From: Gammaproteobacteria bacterium | Lineage (GTDB): Bacteria; Pseudomonadota; Gammaproteobacteria; Competibacterales; Competibacteraceae | Reading direction: 5' to 3' | Assembly (NCBI GenBank): GCA_020047885.1 | Contig: JAIFNF010000038.1 | Span: forward strand, 1-15,123 | Length of the DNA: 15,123 bases | Shown here: piece by piece, positions 1 to 5,071 of the stretch | Layout of the letters: the number at the start of each line of letters is the position of its first letter | How positions within the stretch are numbered: the first letter of the stretch is position 1 | Position numbers and translations under genes: made by a program | The notes under the pieces: generated by a model | Seen by the model: only the letters and a program-made list of their open reading frames with translations | Told to the model about the DNA's origin: nothing | Database searches by the model: none

Positions 1-3
1 GGA

Positions 4-291
4 TTAACCCGCAGCCAAGGGTTCCAGGGTGAACTTCGGGCGGGTTCCCGTAGCGGCGGCCAGACGTTGCCATGTGCGGATAGACGGCAAGACCCGACCG
101 CTTTCCAGGCGCGCAATATAGGACTGTGATGTTTTCATACGGGCGGCCAATTCGGCTTGTGTCAAACCCTGGGCGGCACGGGCGGCAATAATCGTTTTAG
201 CCAACTCAAATTCCGGGCGCAACCGTTCGTATTCGGCCCGAAATTCCGGCGATGCCATAAGTTCGGCTTTCATTTCCTTAAACGTCTTCAT
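4..291 (-). CDS. higA: HigA-type antitoxin, XRE helix-turn-helix protein
   Basis: This 95-residue protein is the likely antitoxin and autorepressor of the toxin gene just upstream. A Cro/C1-type helix-turn-helix occupies about residues 43-82, with the motif LTQAELAARMKTSQSYIARL followed by ESGR and PS, the classic XRE recognition-helix pattern. The acidic/basic N-terminal helix (about residues 1-35) is typical of antitoxins paired with Gp49-like toxins. It starts with ATG at 289-291, inside the 3' end of the toxin gene (14-bp overlap). A GAGG ribosome site lies 9 nt upstream, so translation is probably coupled. Toxin-first order is the HigBA arrangement. By family, the antitoxin would neutralise the toxin and bind the operon operator. 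Confidence in the family is high; the HigA name is by type, not by demonstrated orthology. Confidence 0.88.
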   Translation of the reverse strand: MKTFKEMKAELMASPEFRAEYERLRPEFELAKTIIAARAAQGLTQAELAARMKTSQSYIARLESGRVLPSIRTWQRLAAATGTRPKFTLEPLAAG

Positions 292-616
292 TGCGTTCTA
301 CCTCGGCTATGCGGCGCAACGCCAGTCGAATTTCCCGGCGTGGCGTCTTCTCGGTTTTCTTTACAAACACCCGAACAACACACAAGCGGCGACCGCTATG
401 GGCAAAGTACAGGGCGCGGGCGATACCGGCCCGACCCTTCAAGCGCATTTCCCAAAGTTTCCCTTCCAAATGCTTAACGTAAGGTTCGCGCACCTGCTGC
501 GGCCCCAAGCTTTCTAATAACTCGATAACCCAAGCGCCATCGGCCTGCACGTCTATAGGTAGCGCGTTGAACTCTTGTTCGGCTTCTGGCGTAAAAATGA
601 CAGCCCATGTAGTCAT
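278..616 (-). CDS. higB: HigB-type toxin (RelE/ParE superfamily, phage Gp49-like)
   Basis: This is a 112-residue RelE-superfamily toxin of the Gp49-like/HigB group, predicted to be a ribosome-dependent mRNA interferase. Family signatures are the LWEMRLKGRAGIARALYF segment (about residues 54-71) and the C-terminal FVKKTEKTPRREIRLA segment (about 84-99), whose basic residues are typical of the active-site face. The length is normal for the family and no truncation is seen. The ATG at 614-616 has only a weak ribosome site. A TATACT box (plus-strand 624-629) ends 7 nt before the ATG, so the message could be leaderless or nearly so. Downstream, the stop overlaps the antitoxin start by 14 bp. Its start lies only 13 bp from the end of the broken DUF3368 gene, so two toxin-antitoxin operons sit back to back. 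Confidence 0.87.
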   Translation of the reverse strand: MTTWAVIFTPEAEQEFNALPIDVQADGAWVIELLESLGPQQVREPYVKHLEGKLWEMRLKGRAGIARALYFAHSGRRLCVVRVFVKKTEKTPRREIRLALRRIAEVERNEDV

Positions 617-623
617 ACCAGAC

Positions 624-629
624 AGTATA
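624..629 (-). promoter_or_regulatory. candidate -10 box of the higBA operon
   Basis: On the minus strand the box reads TATACT, five of six matches to the sigma-70 -10 consensus. It ends 7 nt before the toxin ATG in an A/T-rich stretch. No good -35 hexamer was found at the usual spacing, and transcription from here would give an almost leaderless message. This is a weak call. Confidence 0.25.
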
Positions 630-830
630 TCAAAAAAAGCATAAAACCCTGCTTGAAAAACCTACGGTCTGAATATTTATCGTGTCACCATCACCGGCAG
701 CAATGTCCTGGATAACGGCTTGAGGAACCACCATCTGGCTGTCAGCCAAGCGGCAGACCCATTCCAGCCCACTAATTTTGTAAAGAAAAATGAGCGGGGA
801 AGCGTTGATAATGAACGTGTTAGAAGCCAC
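630..830 (-). pseudogene. DUF3368 (PIN-like) toxin, C-terminally truncated
   Basis: The N-terminal part matches DUF3368, a PIN-fold nuclease family that acts as toxin partner of UPF0175 antitoxins. The conserved start NTFIINASPLIFLYKIS is followed by the later VVPQAVIQDIAAG motif. Family members run to about 150-160 residues and carry further acidic catalytic residues in the C-terminal half. Here the frame closes after about 66 residues with an unrelated tail ending RVLCFF, so the second half is missing and nuclease activity is unlikely. Two GTG starts are possible, at 842 and 830. The second has a GAGGA ribosome site 5 nt upstream and is preferred. It overlaps the UPF0175 stop by 11 bp. The break falls where the higBA operon begins, suggesting that recombination or arrival of higBA removed the 3' half. 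Confidence 0.72.
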
Positions 831-1071
831 TGATTTCCTCACGCAACTCGTCGATGGTCACCTGGCAAGCGGGTACTTTTCGGTGGCAGAGTTCATTGAG
901 AAATTCAACTCGGCTTATGCCAAGTATTTCAGCCGATTTTGATTGTGAGATACGCCCCTCTGCGTACCATTGCACGATAGCCGCTATCTTAAGCTCGTGC
1001 GTAAATTCCGCCGGCCCTAACCGTAAGGCTGAAAAGGTACTGGGTTCAAAGTCTAAAACAACCTGGGTCAT
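820..1071 (-). CDS. UPF0175 family antitoxin
   Basis: This 83-residue protein belongs to the UPF0175 family, DNA-binding antitoxins found upstream of DUF3368 PIN-like toxins. The family pattern is visible: a hydrophobic N-terminal strand (TQVVLDFEP), the helix ELKIAAIVQWYAEGRIS, then KSAEILGISRVEFLNELCHR, which resembles a helix-turn-helix. The chosen ATG (1069-1071) overlaps the stop of the upstream gene in an ATGA arrangement, giving tight translational coupling. A longer in-frame start at 1113 would lie inside that upstream gene and adds no family sequence. The downstream partner toxin is truncated, so this antitoxin may now be an orphan regulator or may counter a toxin elsewhere. Family assignment is confident; present function is inferred. 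Confidence 0.83.
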   Translation of the reverse strand: MTQVVLDFEPSTFSALRLGPAEFTHELKIAAIVQWYAEGRISQSKSAEILGISRVEFLNELCHRKVPACQVTIDELREEISGF

Positions 1072-1298
1072 AAAATATCTTCCAATGTCACTGGCGGATG
1101 ATCCTTTGGCCATACCGGCCGAGTCGCTAAAAATTGATCAAAGGTCAAATTTTTTTCGATTGGAGGTTCAGTGATTTGATCAAAATCATTAGGAGCCAGC
1201 ACGATCAACTCTACCTGCTGTCCTTCAACCTTGCGTAAATCAGGCAGCAGCGCCACCAGCGCACTATTGATCGTGGTATCGATACGAATCGCTTGCAT
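1068..1298 (-). CDS. Small antitoxin-like protein leading the UPF0175/DUF3368 operon
   Basis: This is a 76-residue protein with no firmly recognised family. The N-terminal part (MQAIRIDTTINSALVALLPD, then GQQVELIVLAPND) resembles short proteins that precede PIN-type toxins, with a beta-strand, 'LPEL'-like turn and GQxVE(I/L)(I/V)(I/V)L pattern similar to DUF2281- or AbrB-like antitoxins. The C-terminal half (LTFDQFLATRPVWP...LEDIL) is acidic/amphipathic and could be the toxin-binding tail. ATG codons occur at 1301 and 1298. The second is chosen because it is the one conserved in the duplicated copy near 2772 and has a GGGAG site 7-8 nt upstream. Its stop overlaps the UPF0175 start (ATGA). The gene plus about 60 bp of leader is duplicated about 1.5 kb away, where the copy is broken. 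Confidence 0.7.
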   Translation of the reverse strand: MQAIRIDTTINSALVALLPDLRKVEGQQVELIVLAPNDFDQITEPPIEKNLTFDQFLATRPVWPKDHPPVTLEDIL

Positions 1299-1357
1299 CA
1301 TTTTTCTCCCGCACTGATGGTTTAAAACAGACTACCGGTCCACGGCCCGACTCCCGC
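1180..1357. repeat. Direct repeat copy A of a ~180-bp segment (antitoxin 5' part plus leader)
   Basis: This stretch matches 2651-2829 in the same orientation with scattered substitutions. The shared segment covers the first ~39 codons of the small antitoxin gene, its ribosome site and about 55 bp of upstream sequence ending in a common ACGGCCCGACTCC. Conservation of the leader suggests a duplicated regulatory region. Between the two copies lie the palindromes, the Rpn stub and the DUF29 cassette. Confidence 0.85.
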
Positions 1358-1505
1358 CTCAACCCGACAGCATTGACGAATGGAGTAGAGTGGATAAGCC
1401 CAGCACCTCCACCGTGGGCGGGCGACGACAGGCGGATGCGACACCAGCGCCTTATCCGTCCGTCAGCCCATTACCGCATAATATGCCACCGGAGACCCGT
1501 CCTGC

Positions 1506-1556
1506 ATGACCGACCACGATCACGGCTACAAACGACTCTTCTCCCATCTCCCTTAG
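1506..1556 (+). pseudogene. N-terminal stub of an Rpn-family (YhgA-like transposase/nuclease) gene
   Basis: An ATG at 1506 opens a 16-residue frame, MTDHDHGYKRLFSHLP, then TAG. The first 14 residues match the characteristic beginning of Rpn/YhgA-like PD-(D/E)XK recombination-promoting nucleases, which often start M(T/P)DHDxGYKLLFSHPxMV. The sequence departs from the family immediately after LFSH, so only the 5' tip survives. Such proteins are normally about 250-330 residues. The assignment rests on a short but distinctive motif. Confidence 0.5.
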
Positions 1557-1575
1557 GAACGGTAATTTTTTAACT

Positions 1576-1637
1576 TAGCGGGTTAAAACCCGCCCTACAG
1601 TTTCAACCGGCCTAGCGGGTTAAAACCCGCCCTATAG
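1576..1637. repeat. Two tandem REP-like palindromes
   Basis: Two 25-bp copies (1576-1600 and 1613-1637) of TAGCGGGTTAAAACCCGCCC followed by TA(C/T)AG lie 37 bp apart start to start. They differ at one base. Each contains the palindrome GCGGGTTAAAACCCGC, with a 7-bp stem and 2-nt centre. The form is that of dispersed extragenic palindromes. Each could form a stable hairpin in RNA from either strand. Confidence 0.75.
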
Positions 1638-1716
1638 TCCTTTACAATCAAATGGTTGGCAATATGATAACTCTGAACTGAGTCTGCCTGCACAACAATC
1701 CTCAAAGAATCTCAAG

Positions 1717-1812
1717 CTATTCCGAAAGATCAATCGGTGCGCCTGGTTCAGTAGCAAGGCGGATGATCTCATTGAACAGGTTAATGGTTTCCTGAGTGTT
1801 GTCGTCGCTCAT
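1717..1812 (-). CDS. 31-residue hypothetical ORF coupled to DUF29
   Basis: A short frame, MSDDNTQETINLFNEIIRLA followed by TEPGAPIDLSE and a TAG stop, starts with an ATG that overlaps the DUF29 stop as ATGA. That arrangement favours real, coupled translation. The peptide is acidic, with a predicted amphipathic helix (about residues 7-21) and a Pro/Gly-rich end. It has no recognised family. Its position as third member of the coiled-coil/DUF29 cassette suggests a small accessory or partner peptide, but chance overlap cannot be excluded. Confidence 0.4.
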   Translation of the reverse strand: MSDDNTQETINLFNEIIRLATEPGAPIDLSE

Positions 1813-2240
1813 TCTGGCGACCAGTCGCCGATAATCTGCTCTACGGTGAAGGGACATTCATCGGGAAATGTCGCTAGGGGTAAGCCGGTTTCCTTAGCCG
1901 CTCTTTTTCGAGCGCGGGAATGCTCCACTGTAATGAAAGTGGAAAGTTGTGGAACTAAACTAGGGTTGTTCTCTAGCAATCGCTCTATCGCACTACGTCT
2001 ATTGTCAATAGAGAGTTCCCAACTAGTTCCGCGCCGTTGTGGTTGATGCTGCCATTTCAGCAAGTGCATTAGGACGTTGAAAAGATAGCTTTGAAGCGAG
2101 TTCTTTTGACTACTTCCCATGTCCTCAATTTCCTCCAGCAGATGATCAACATCCAGCGCCGACAATGCGCCTTGGCGCAAGAGATCAGCCTGTTGCTGCG
2201 TCCACAGATAGAAATCAGTGTGGTAGGTTACTGTGGTCAT
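1809..2240 (-). CDS. DUF29 family protein
   Basis: This is a complete 143-residue DUF29 protein. Family features are the opening YHTDFYLWTQQQADLLRQG, followed by LDVDHLLEEIEDMG, the Leu-rich helix SYLFNVLMHLLKWQ HQP, and the later segment with W-x-x-S-I-x-x-x-R. The length is typical. DUF29 proteins have no established biochemical activity. They are abundant in cyanobacteria and in accessory regions of some proteobacteria. The ATG (2238-2240) has a strong GGAGG site about 7 nt upstream that overlaps the stop region of the preceding coiled-coil gene (9-bp gap). The downstream 31-residue ORF overlaps its stop. This defines a compact three-gene operon on the minus strand. Confidence 0.87.
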   Translation of the reverse strand: MTTVTYHTDFYLWTQQQADLLRQGALSALDVDHLLEEIEDMGSSQKNSLQSYLFNVLMHLLKWQHQPQRRGTSWELSIDNRRSAIERLLENNPSLVPQLSTFITVEHSRARKRAAKETGLPLATFPDECPFTVEQIIGDWSPE

Positions 2241-2249
2241 GTTGCCTCC

Positions 2250-2510
2250 TCATTCAGGCCTGAGCAGCGCCTTGAGACGCTCAATCTCAGCCCAAGCCGC
2301 CTCTTTATCAGCCCAAGCTGCCTCTTTATCAGCCAAAGCTGCCTCTTTATCAGCCAAAGCTGCTTCTTTCTCAGCCCGTTCCCGTTCCGCGTCGGTGCGT
2401 AAAGCCTCCATCTGATTCTGGATACTGCGTTGCTGACGCAAGTAGTTTTGCCGCGCCTGGTACAGGTAATAAGCCTGCGTCTTCTCCGAAAAGACTTTCA
2501 ACGTATTCAT
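2250..2510 (-). CDS. Coiled-coil protein with heptad repeats, unknown function
   Basis: This is an 86-residue protein with no firm family. From the ATG at 2508-2510 it reads MNTLKVFSEKTQAYYLYQAR, then a basic helix (NYLRQQRSIQNQ), then a long charged coiled coil. The coil contains about four consecutive heptads of the type ADKEAAL/ADKEAAW (about residues 47-76), encoded by 21-bp DNA repeats at 2287-2370. The end is EIERLKALLRPE. The YYLYQAR...LR region and charged tail recall the C-terminal tails of Rpn-type nucleases, so it may be a relic of such a gene, but this is weak. The frame is open further upstream, but that part is read through the inserted MITE at 2520-2646 and is excluded. The stop lies 9 bp before DUF29, with that gene's ribosome site in the gap. 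Confidence 0.6.
   Translation of the reverse strand: MNTLKVFSEKTQAYYLYQARQNYLRQQRSIQNQMEALRTDAERERAEKEAALADKEAALADKEAAWADKEAAWAEIERLKALLRPE
2287..2370. repeat. Four tandem 21-bp coding repeats
   Basis: Four 21-bp units start at 2287, 2308, 2329 and 2350, each close to TCAGCC(C/A)AAGC(C/T)GC(C/T)TCTTT(A/C), followed by a partial unit. In the minus-strand gene each unit encodes one heptad (ADKEAAW or ADKEAAL). The near-identity of units 2 and 3 at DNA level indicates recent slippage or unequal recombination. Confidence 0.9.
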
Positions 2511-2519
2511 TGATGGGAT

Positions 2520-2646
2520 GTAACCGTTCACTCCCCTACCCCAGCCCTCCCCCGTAAGGGGGGAGGGAGTCTTGCGAAGCAGCGAGTTAGCGCTCCCCCT
2601 CTCCATTTATGGGGAGGGGGTTGGGGGGAGGGGTCTGAACGCTTAC
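2520..2646 (+). mobile_element. MITE copy 1 (127 bp, IS66-like ends) with 8-bp target duplication
   Basis: The element starts GTAACCGTTCA and ends TGAACGCTTAC; the inverted ends match at 10 of 11 bases. The 8 bp GATGGGAT occurs immediately outside both ends (2512-2519 and 2647-2654), a perfect target duplication. Internally there are two C-rich/G-rich hairpins and a G-run block. It encodes no transposase. GTAA termini with 8-bp duplications are the hallmark of IS66-family insertions, so trans-mobilisation by an IS66 transposase is inferred. It interrupts copy B of the duplicated antitoxin gene. Confidence 0.92.
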
Positions 2647-2772
2647 GATGGGATCAACATCATTAGAAGCCAGCACGATCAACTCTACCTGCTGTCCTTC
2701 AAGCCTGCGTAAATCGGGCAGCAGCGCCGCCAGCGCACTATTGACCGTAGTATCAATACGAATTGCTTGCAT
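2587..2772 (-). pseudogene. Broken second copy of the small antitoxin gene, split by MITE copy 1
   Basis: The first ~39 residues, beginning MQAIRIDTTVNSALAALLPD and ending NDVDPI, closely match the intact antitoxin gene at 1068-1298. The frame then enters MITE copy 1 and continues as spurious repeat-derived sequence (QTPPPNPLPINGEGE). ATG at 2770-2772 has the same GGGAG site as the intact copy. Removing the MITE and one target duplication restores a further Asn-Glu that aligns with Thr-Glu of the intact copy. Beyond that the two differ, so this copy was probably already recombined before the insertion. It could still supply transcription for the downstream coiled-coil/DUF29 genes. Confidence 0.8.
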
Positions 2773-2829
2773 CGTTTTTTCTCCCGCGCTGATTGTTTAA
2801 ACAGACTACCGATCCACGGCCCGACTCCA
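2651..2829. repeat. Direct repeat copy B of the ~180-bp antitoxin segment
   Basis: This matches 1180-1357 in the same orientation, covering the leader (through ACGGCCCGACTCC), ribosome site and first part of the antitoxin gene. Similarity extends a little past the MITE target site if the insertion is removed (TTCATTGATGGGATC against TTCAGTGATTTGATC), then fades. Confidence 0.85.
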
Positions 2830-2856
2830 GCCTTTCCCGATGATCACCGGACTCCC

Positions 2857-2912
2857 GAATTCTCCTCCTTAAATAAGGGAGGGGTGGCGCGTAGCACCGG
2901 GGTGGTTCTGGA
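2857..2912. repeat. Possible dispersed palindromic repeat downstream of pilX
   Basis: The stretch beginning CTCCTCCTTAAATAAGGGAG, followed by GGGTGGCGCG and TAGCACCGGGGTGGTT, has an imperfect hairpin (CCTCCTT against AAGGGAGG with a bulge) and then a GGTG...CACC segment. The composition and pattern are like dispersed extragenic repeats. Only one copy is in this window, so it is tentative. It lies about 50 bp past the pilX stop and may act as a weak 3' structure. Confidence 0.35.
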
Positions 2913-2964
2913 AGTCAATGATTCAAATTAAAAGACCACACCGCCATCCGCACCATCGCCCCAC

Positions 2965-4182
2965 TCACTCCACACGCAGCGCCACTCGGCACGGCGTCCC
3001 CGGATTACCATAATCCGCAGCAGTAAACGTACTGGTTCCATTCCAATCAATCCCATTCCCCGCAATAATCGACCCAAAAATACTTCGACCGCCATTATGC
3101 TGATACTGCCCATCCGTCCAAATATTAAAATAACTATCCTTATCCCCGCCATTAAACGTAATATCGCCCGTCGCCACGACCGTCAACGGTTTACTCGCCT
3201 GTCCCAGTCCAACGCCACCGCTAAAATCAATATCCGCACTCCCGGCAAAATACAGCGTCCCGTTAAACATATCATTCTTCAACGCCTTACTCCCCGCCGC
3301 TGGCGTCTGACAAAAATACTTCCCTCCCCCCAGATCACCGCTCAACGCACTACAATCCACTGCCGCCCCTAATCCCGTCGTCAACCCTGGCAACGCTGTC
3401 GCCGCAACCGGCACCTCAATCTCAGTCGGCTGCTTATCCGGGCCACAGGTCGGACAATACTTATCCCCAGTCACCGTACCCGCATCAATCGTACCGAACG
3501 CATTCACATTACCGTTCACCGTTTGCTGACTCAACGCCACCGATGCATTGGGTCCATTCGCCCCTGATAAAATCGAATCCGTATAAATATGCGTATTGAC
3601 CGTACCCTGACCCCCACCACCGCCGCCAAATCGAACCTGCTGCTTCGATACCAACCCATACTTAAACTCCGGCCCGGCGCAATGATCATAAACCATCCGT
3701 AGCGTTGCCTGCGCCAAGATTTTCGGGTGATTCAACGTCGCACTGGGCGTCGGTAAACTACCAGTCTCCGCCACGGAATACCCCCGGGCAATAATCCGCA
3801 CCCGCCGATCCGGATCCGGAGGCGGTGACACTGAAACCGGCGGCAATGCCGGACTACACGCCTCCGCAAAACACATACTCTCCACCCAGAACGCCCCCTT
3901 CGACACCTCTCCGGTCGCATCCAGCGGCTGAATCGCCGTATAAAACGGCTGCTGATTCCACGTCGTCCGGGACGCCCAGGAACGCTTCAACCAACTCGCC
4001 GCCCGCGCCATGCCACTCTCCGCCGCCAGCGCCGCCTCCGTCTGCTTCTTGGTATTACCCGCAATCTGCTCCTGCACATGCGAACCCTGCATTCCCACCA
4101 CCACCACCACGGTCATCAATACCAGAATAATCAAACTCACGGCTAGCACCGCACCGCGCTGGTTTTTCGGATTGTTCAACAT
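2965..4182 (-). CDS. pilX: Minor type IV pilin PilX, long form
   Basis: This 405-residue protein has a PilX_N-type N-terminus. A short leader ends in QRG, with prepilin peptidase cleavage expected before Ala11, followed by the hydrophobic segment AVLAVSLIILVLMTVVVVVG and then GNTKKQTEAALAAESGM, the usual PilX block. As in PilX/GspK proteins, the Glu at +5 of other pilins is absent, consistent with a position at the pilus tip. Classical PilX is about 170-200 residues, so this is a long variant. After about residue 170 it carries a Gly-rich run (186-191), a CPTC motif (243-246) and a beta-rich repetitive region to the end. ATG at 4180-4182 follows a near-perfect GGAGGTGAT ribosome site. It is downstream of pilW, but the two are now separated by MITE copy 2. 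No pilY1 follows. Confidence 0.85.
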   Translation of the reverse strand: MLNNPKNQRGAVLAVSLIILVLMTVVVVVGMQGSHVQEQIAGNTKKQTEAALAAESGMARAASWLKRSWASRTTWNQQPFYTAIQPLDATGEVSKGAFWVESMCFAEACSPALPPVSVSPPPDPDRRVRIIARGYSVAETGSLPTPSATLNHPKILAQATLRMVYDHCAGPEFKYGLVSKQQVRFGGGGGGQGTVNTHIYTDSILSGANGPNASVALSQQTVNGNVNAFGTIDAGTVTGDKYCPTCGPDKQPTEIEVPVAATALPGLTTGLGAAVDCSALSGDLGGGKYFCQTPAAGSKALKNDMFNGTLYFAGSADIDFSGGVGLGQASKPLTVVATGDITFNGGDKDSYFNIWTDGQYQHNGGRSIFGSIIAGNGIDWNGTSTFTAADYGNPGTPCRVALRVE

Positions 4183-4217
4183 ACATCACCTCCATTGCTG
4201 ACCCATGATTACAAATC

Positions 4218-4353
4218 GTAACCGTTCACCCCCCCCCACCCTCGCCCTCCCCCTCCCCCGCAAAGGGGGAGGGAGCTTGCACAACAGCCTGTTATGGCAC
4301 TCCCCCTCTCCATTCATGGGGAGGGGGTTGGGGGGAGGGGTCTGAACGCCTAC
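4218..4353 (+). mobile_element. MITE copy 2 (136 bp) in the pilW stop codon, 8-bp target duplication
   Basis: Same orientation as copy 1. Ends are GTAACCGTTCA and TGAACGCCTAC (9 of 11 matching when inverted). TACAAATC occurs directly outside both ends (4210-4217 and 4354-4361), a perfect 8-bp target duplication. Inside, a perfect 9-bp hairpin CCCTCCCCC-GCAAA-GGGGGAGGG spans 4251-4273, a small palindrome AACAGCCTGTT follows, and a second 10-bp hairpin has one wobble pair. The last base of the element forms part of the pilW stop codon. Confidence 0.93.
4318..4340 (+). other. G-quadruplex-like motif inside MITE copy 2
   Basis: Four G-runs (4, 5, 6 and 4 G) are separated by loops A, TT and A, a strong intramolecular G-quadruplex pattern. 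It lies on the strand opposite the pilW/pilX message, so it could form in the template strand. The equivalent block is present in the other two copies. Confidence 0.6.
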
Positions 4354-5012
4354 TACAAATCAACCGCCGCCAAAATCTTCGGCAACATCGCCACGGTAAA
4401 ACTCACATCCTGAGTCACCAACGGCGTCGGCTTGACAATCAACCGCAAATGCACCCGCACACTCAACACCTGGTTATAATTCCCTGGCGTCGACAAATAT
4501 TCTTCGATAAAACCATCTGGTTTCTCTTCTTTTGTGACCTCATCCACAGTCTTATCTACGCCAAACTCCACCTGCATCGATTGAACCTGATTCACCAGCG
4601 CCTGCGTTGTCGTACTACTCGCCGGATTCGTCGTCACCTCGCAAAACAACTGCTCATTACTCACATAAAACCGGTTCAAATACCGCTTTGCCGAATCTAC
4701 AGCGGCATTCCCCAGGCAATCGGTCAAACCCGCCCGCCCGGCAAACGTCACGGTAAAGCCGGTATTATTTGTCGCCGTCACGCCATCTGCGGCATTCACC
4801 ACCTGACGCAACGAATCGAACGCAAACAGCGCATTCTCCTGCACCAGCGCCATGGTTTCCTTCAAGGCATACGACTGCTTGGTCGTGATAAAAATATTCA
4901 CCGTCGCCGTCAACAAAATCACGCCCAACAACAAACCCACCATCAACTCAACTAAGGTAAACCCCGACTCCCGCCGGATTCTGCTCTTATTGCTGCTCAA
5001 TAGGCTGTTCAT
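4353..5012 (-). CDS. pilW: Minor type IV pilin PilW
   Basis: This is a 219-residue PilW-like prepilin. A basic leader ends RRESG, then the class III signal FTLVELMVGLLLGVILLTAT, with Glu at +5 of the mature protein and the GLLLG run typical of PilW. The globular part has two cysteines (in TDCLGN and LFCEV) that could form the usual pilin disulfide, and a C-terminal beta-rich segment. ATG at 5010-5012 and GTG at 5013-5015 are both plausible behind a GAGGT site. It lies 59 bp after pilV. By family it joins FimT, PilV and PilX in the minor-pilin complex that primes pilus assembly in the inner membrane. Its stop codon is unusual: the TAG is completed by the first base of MITE copy 2, and the reconstructed original stop was TAA. 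Confidence 0.85.
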   Translation of the reverse strand: MNSLLSSNKSRIRRESGFTLVELMVGLLLGVILLTATVNIFITTKQSYALKETMALVQENALFAFDSLRQVVNAADGVTATNNTGFTVTFAGRAGLTDCLGNAAVDSAKRYLNRFYVSNEQLFCEVTTNPASSTTTQALVNQVQSMQVEFGVDKTVDEVTKEEKPDGFIEEYLSTPGNYNQVLSVRVHLRLIVKPTPLVTQDVSFTVAMLPKILAAVDL

Positions 5013-5071
5013 CACTTCAACCTCAAGTAGTCCTGGAAAAAACCCAGATGATTCCTGACCGACAACCCGGC

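Larger units (their letters stand above)
1302..1716. other. 415-bp gene-poor interval
   Basis: No convincing intact gene was found here. It holds the leader of the antitoxin operon (shared with copy B of the direct repeat), a 16-codon stub of an Rpn-family gene on the plus strand at 1506-1556, and two tandem palindromic repeats at 1576-1637. A 66-residue frame at 1373-1573 is rich in Arg, Pro and His, has no family resemblance and is judged spurious. The segment looks like a graveyard of recombined mobile DNA. Confidence 0.6.

Noticed and set aside
1373..1573. 66-residue plus-strand frame
   Set aside because: Arg/Pro/His-rich with no family resemblance. It lies in a region of repeat and recombination debris and crosses the Rpn stub in another frame.
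2511..2606. Upstream extension of the coiled-coil gene (32 extra residues)
   Set aside because: The extension is read through MITE copy 1 (PSPLTGEGWGRG-type repeat translation), so it is an artefact of the insertion.
3825..4130. Proline-rich 101-residue frame antisense to pilX
   Set aside because: Low-complexity Pro/Ser/Thr composition caused by the GC-rich opposite strand.
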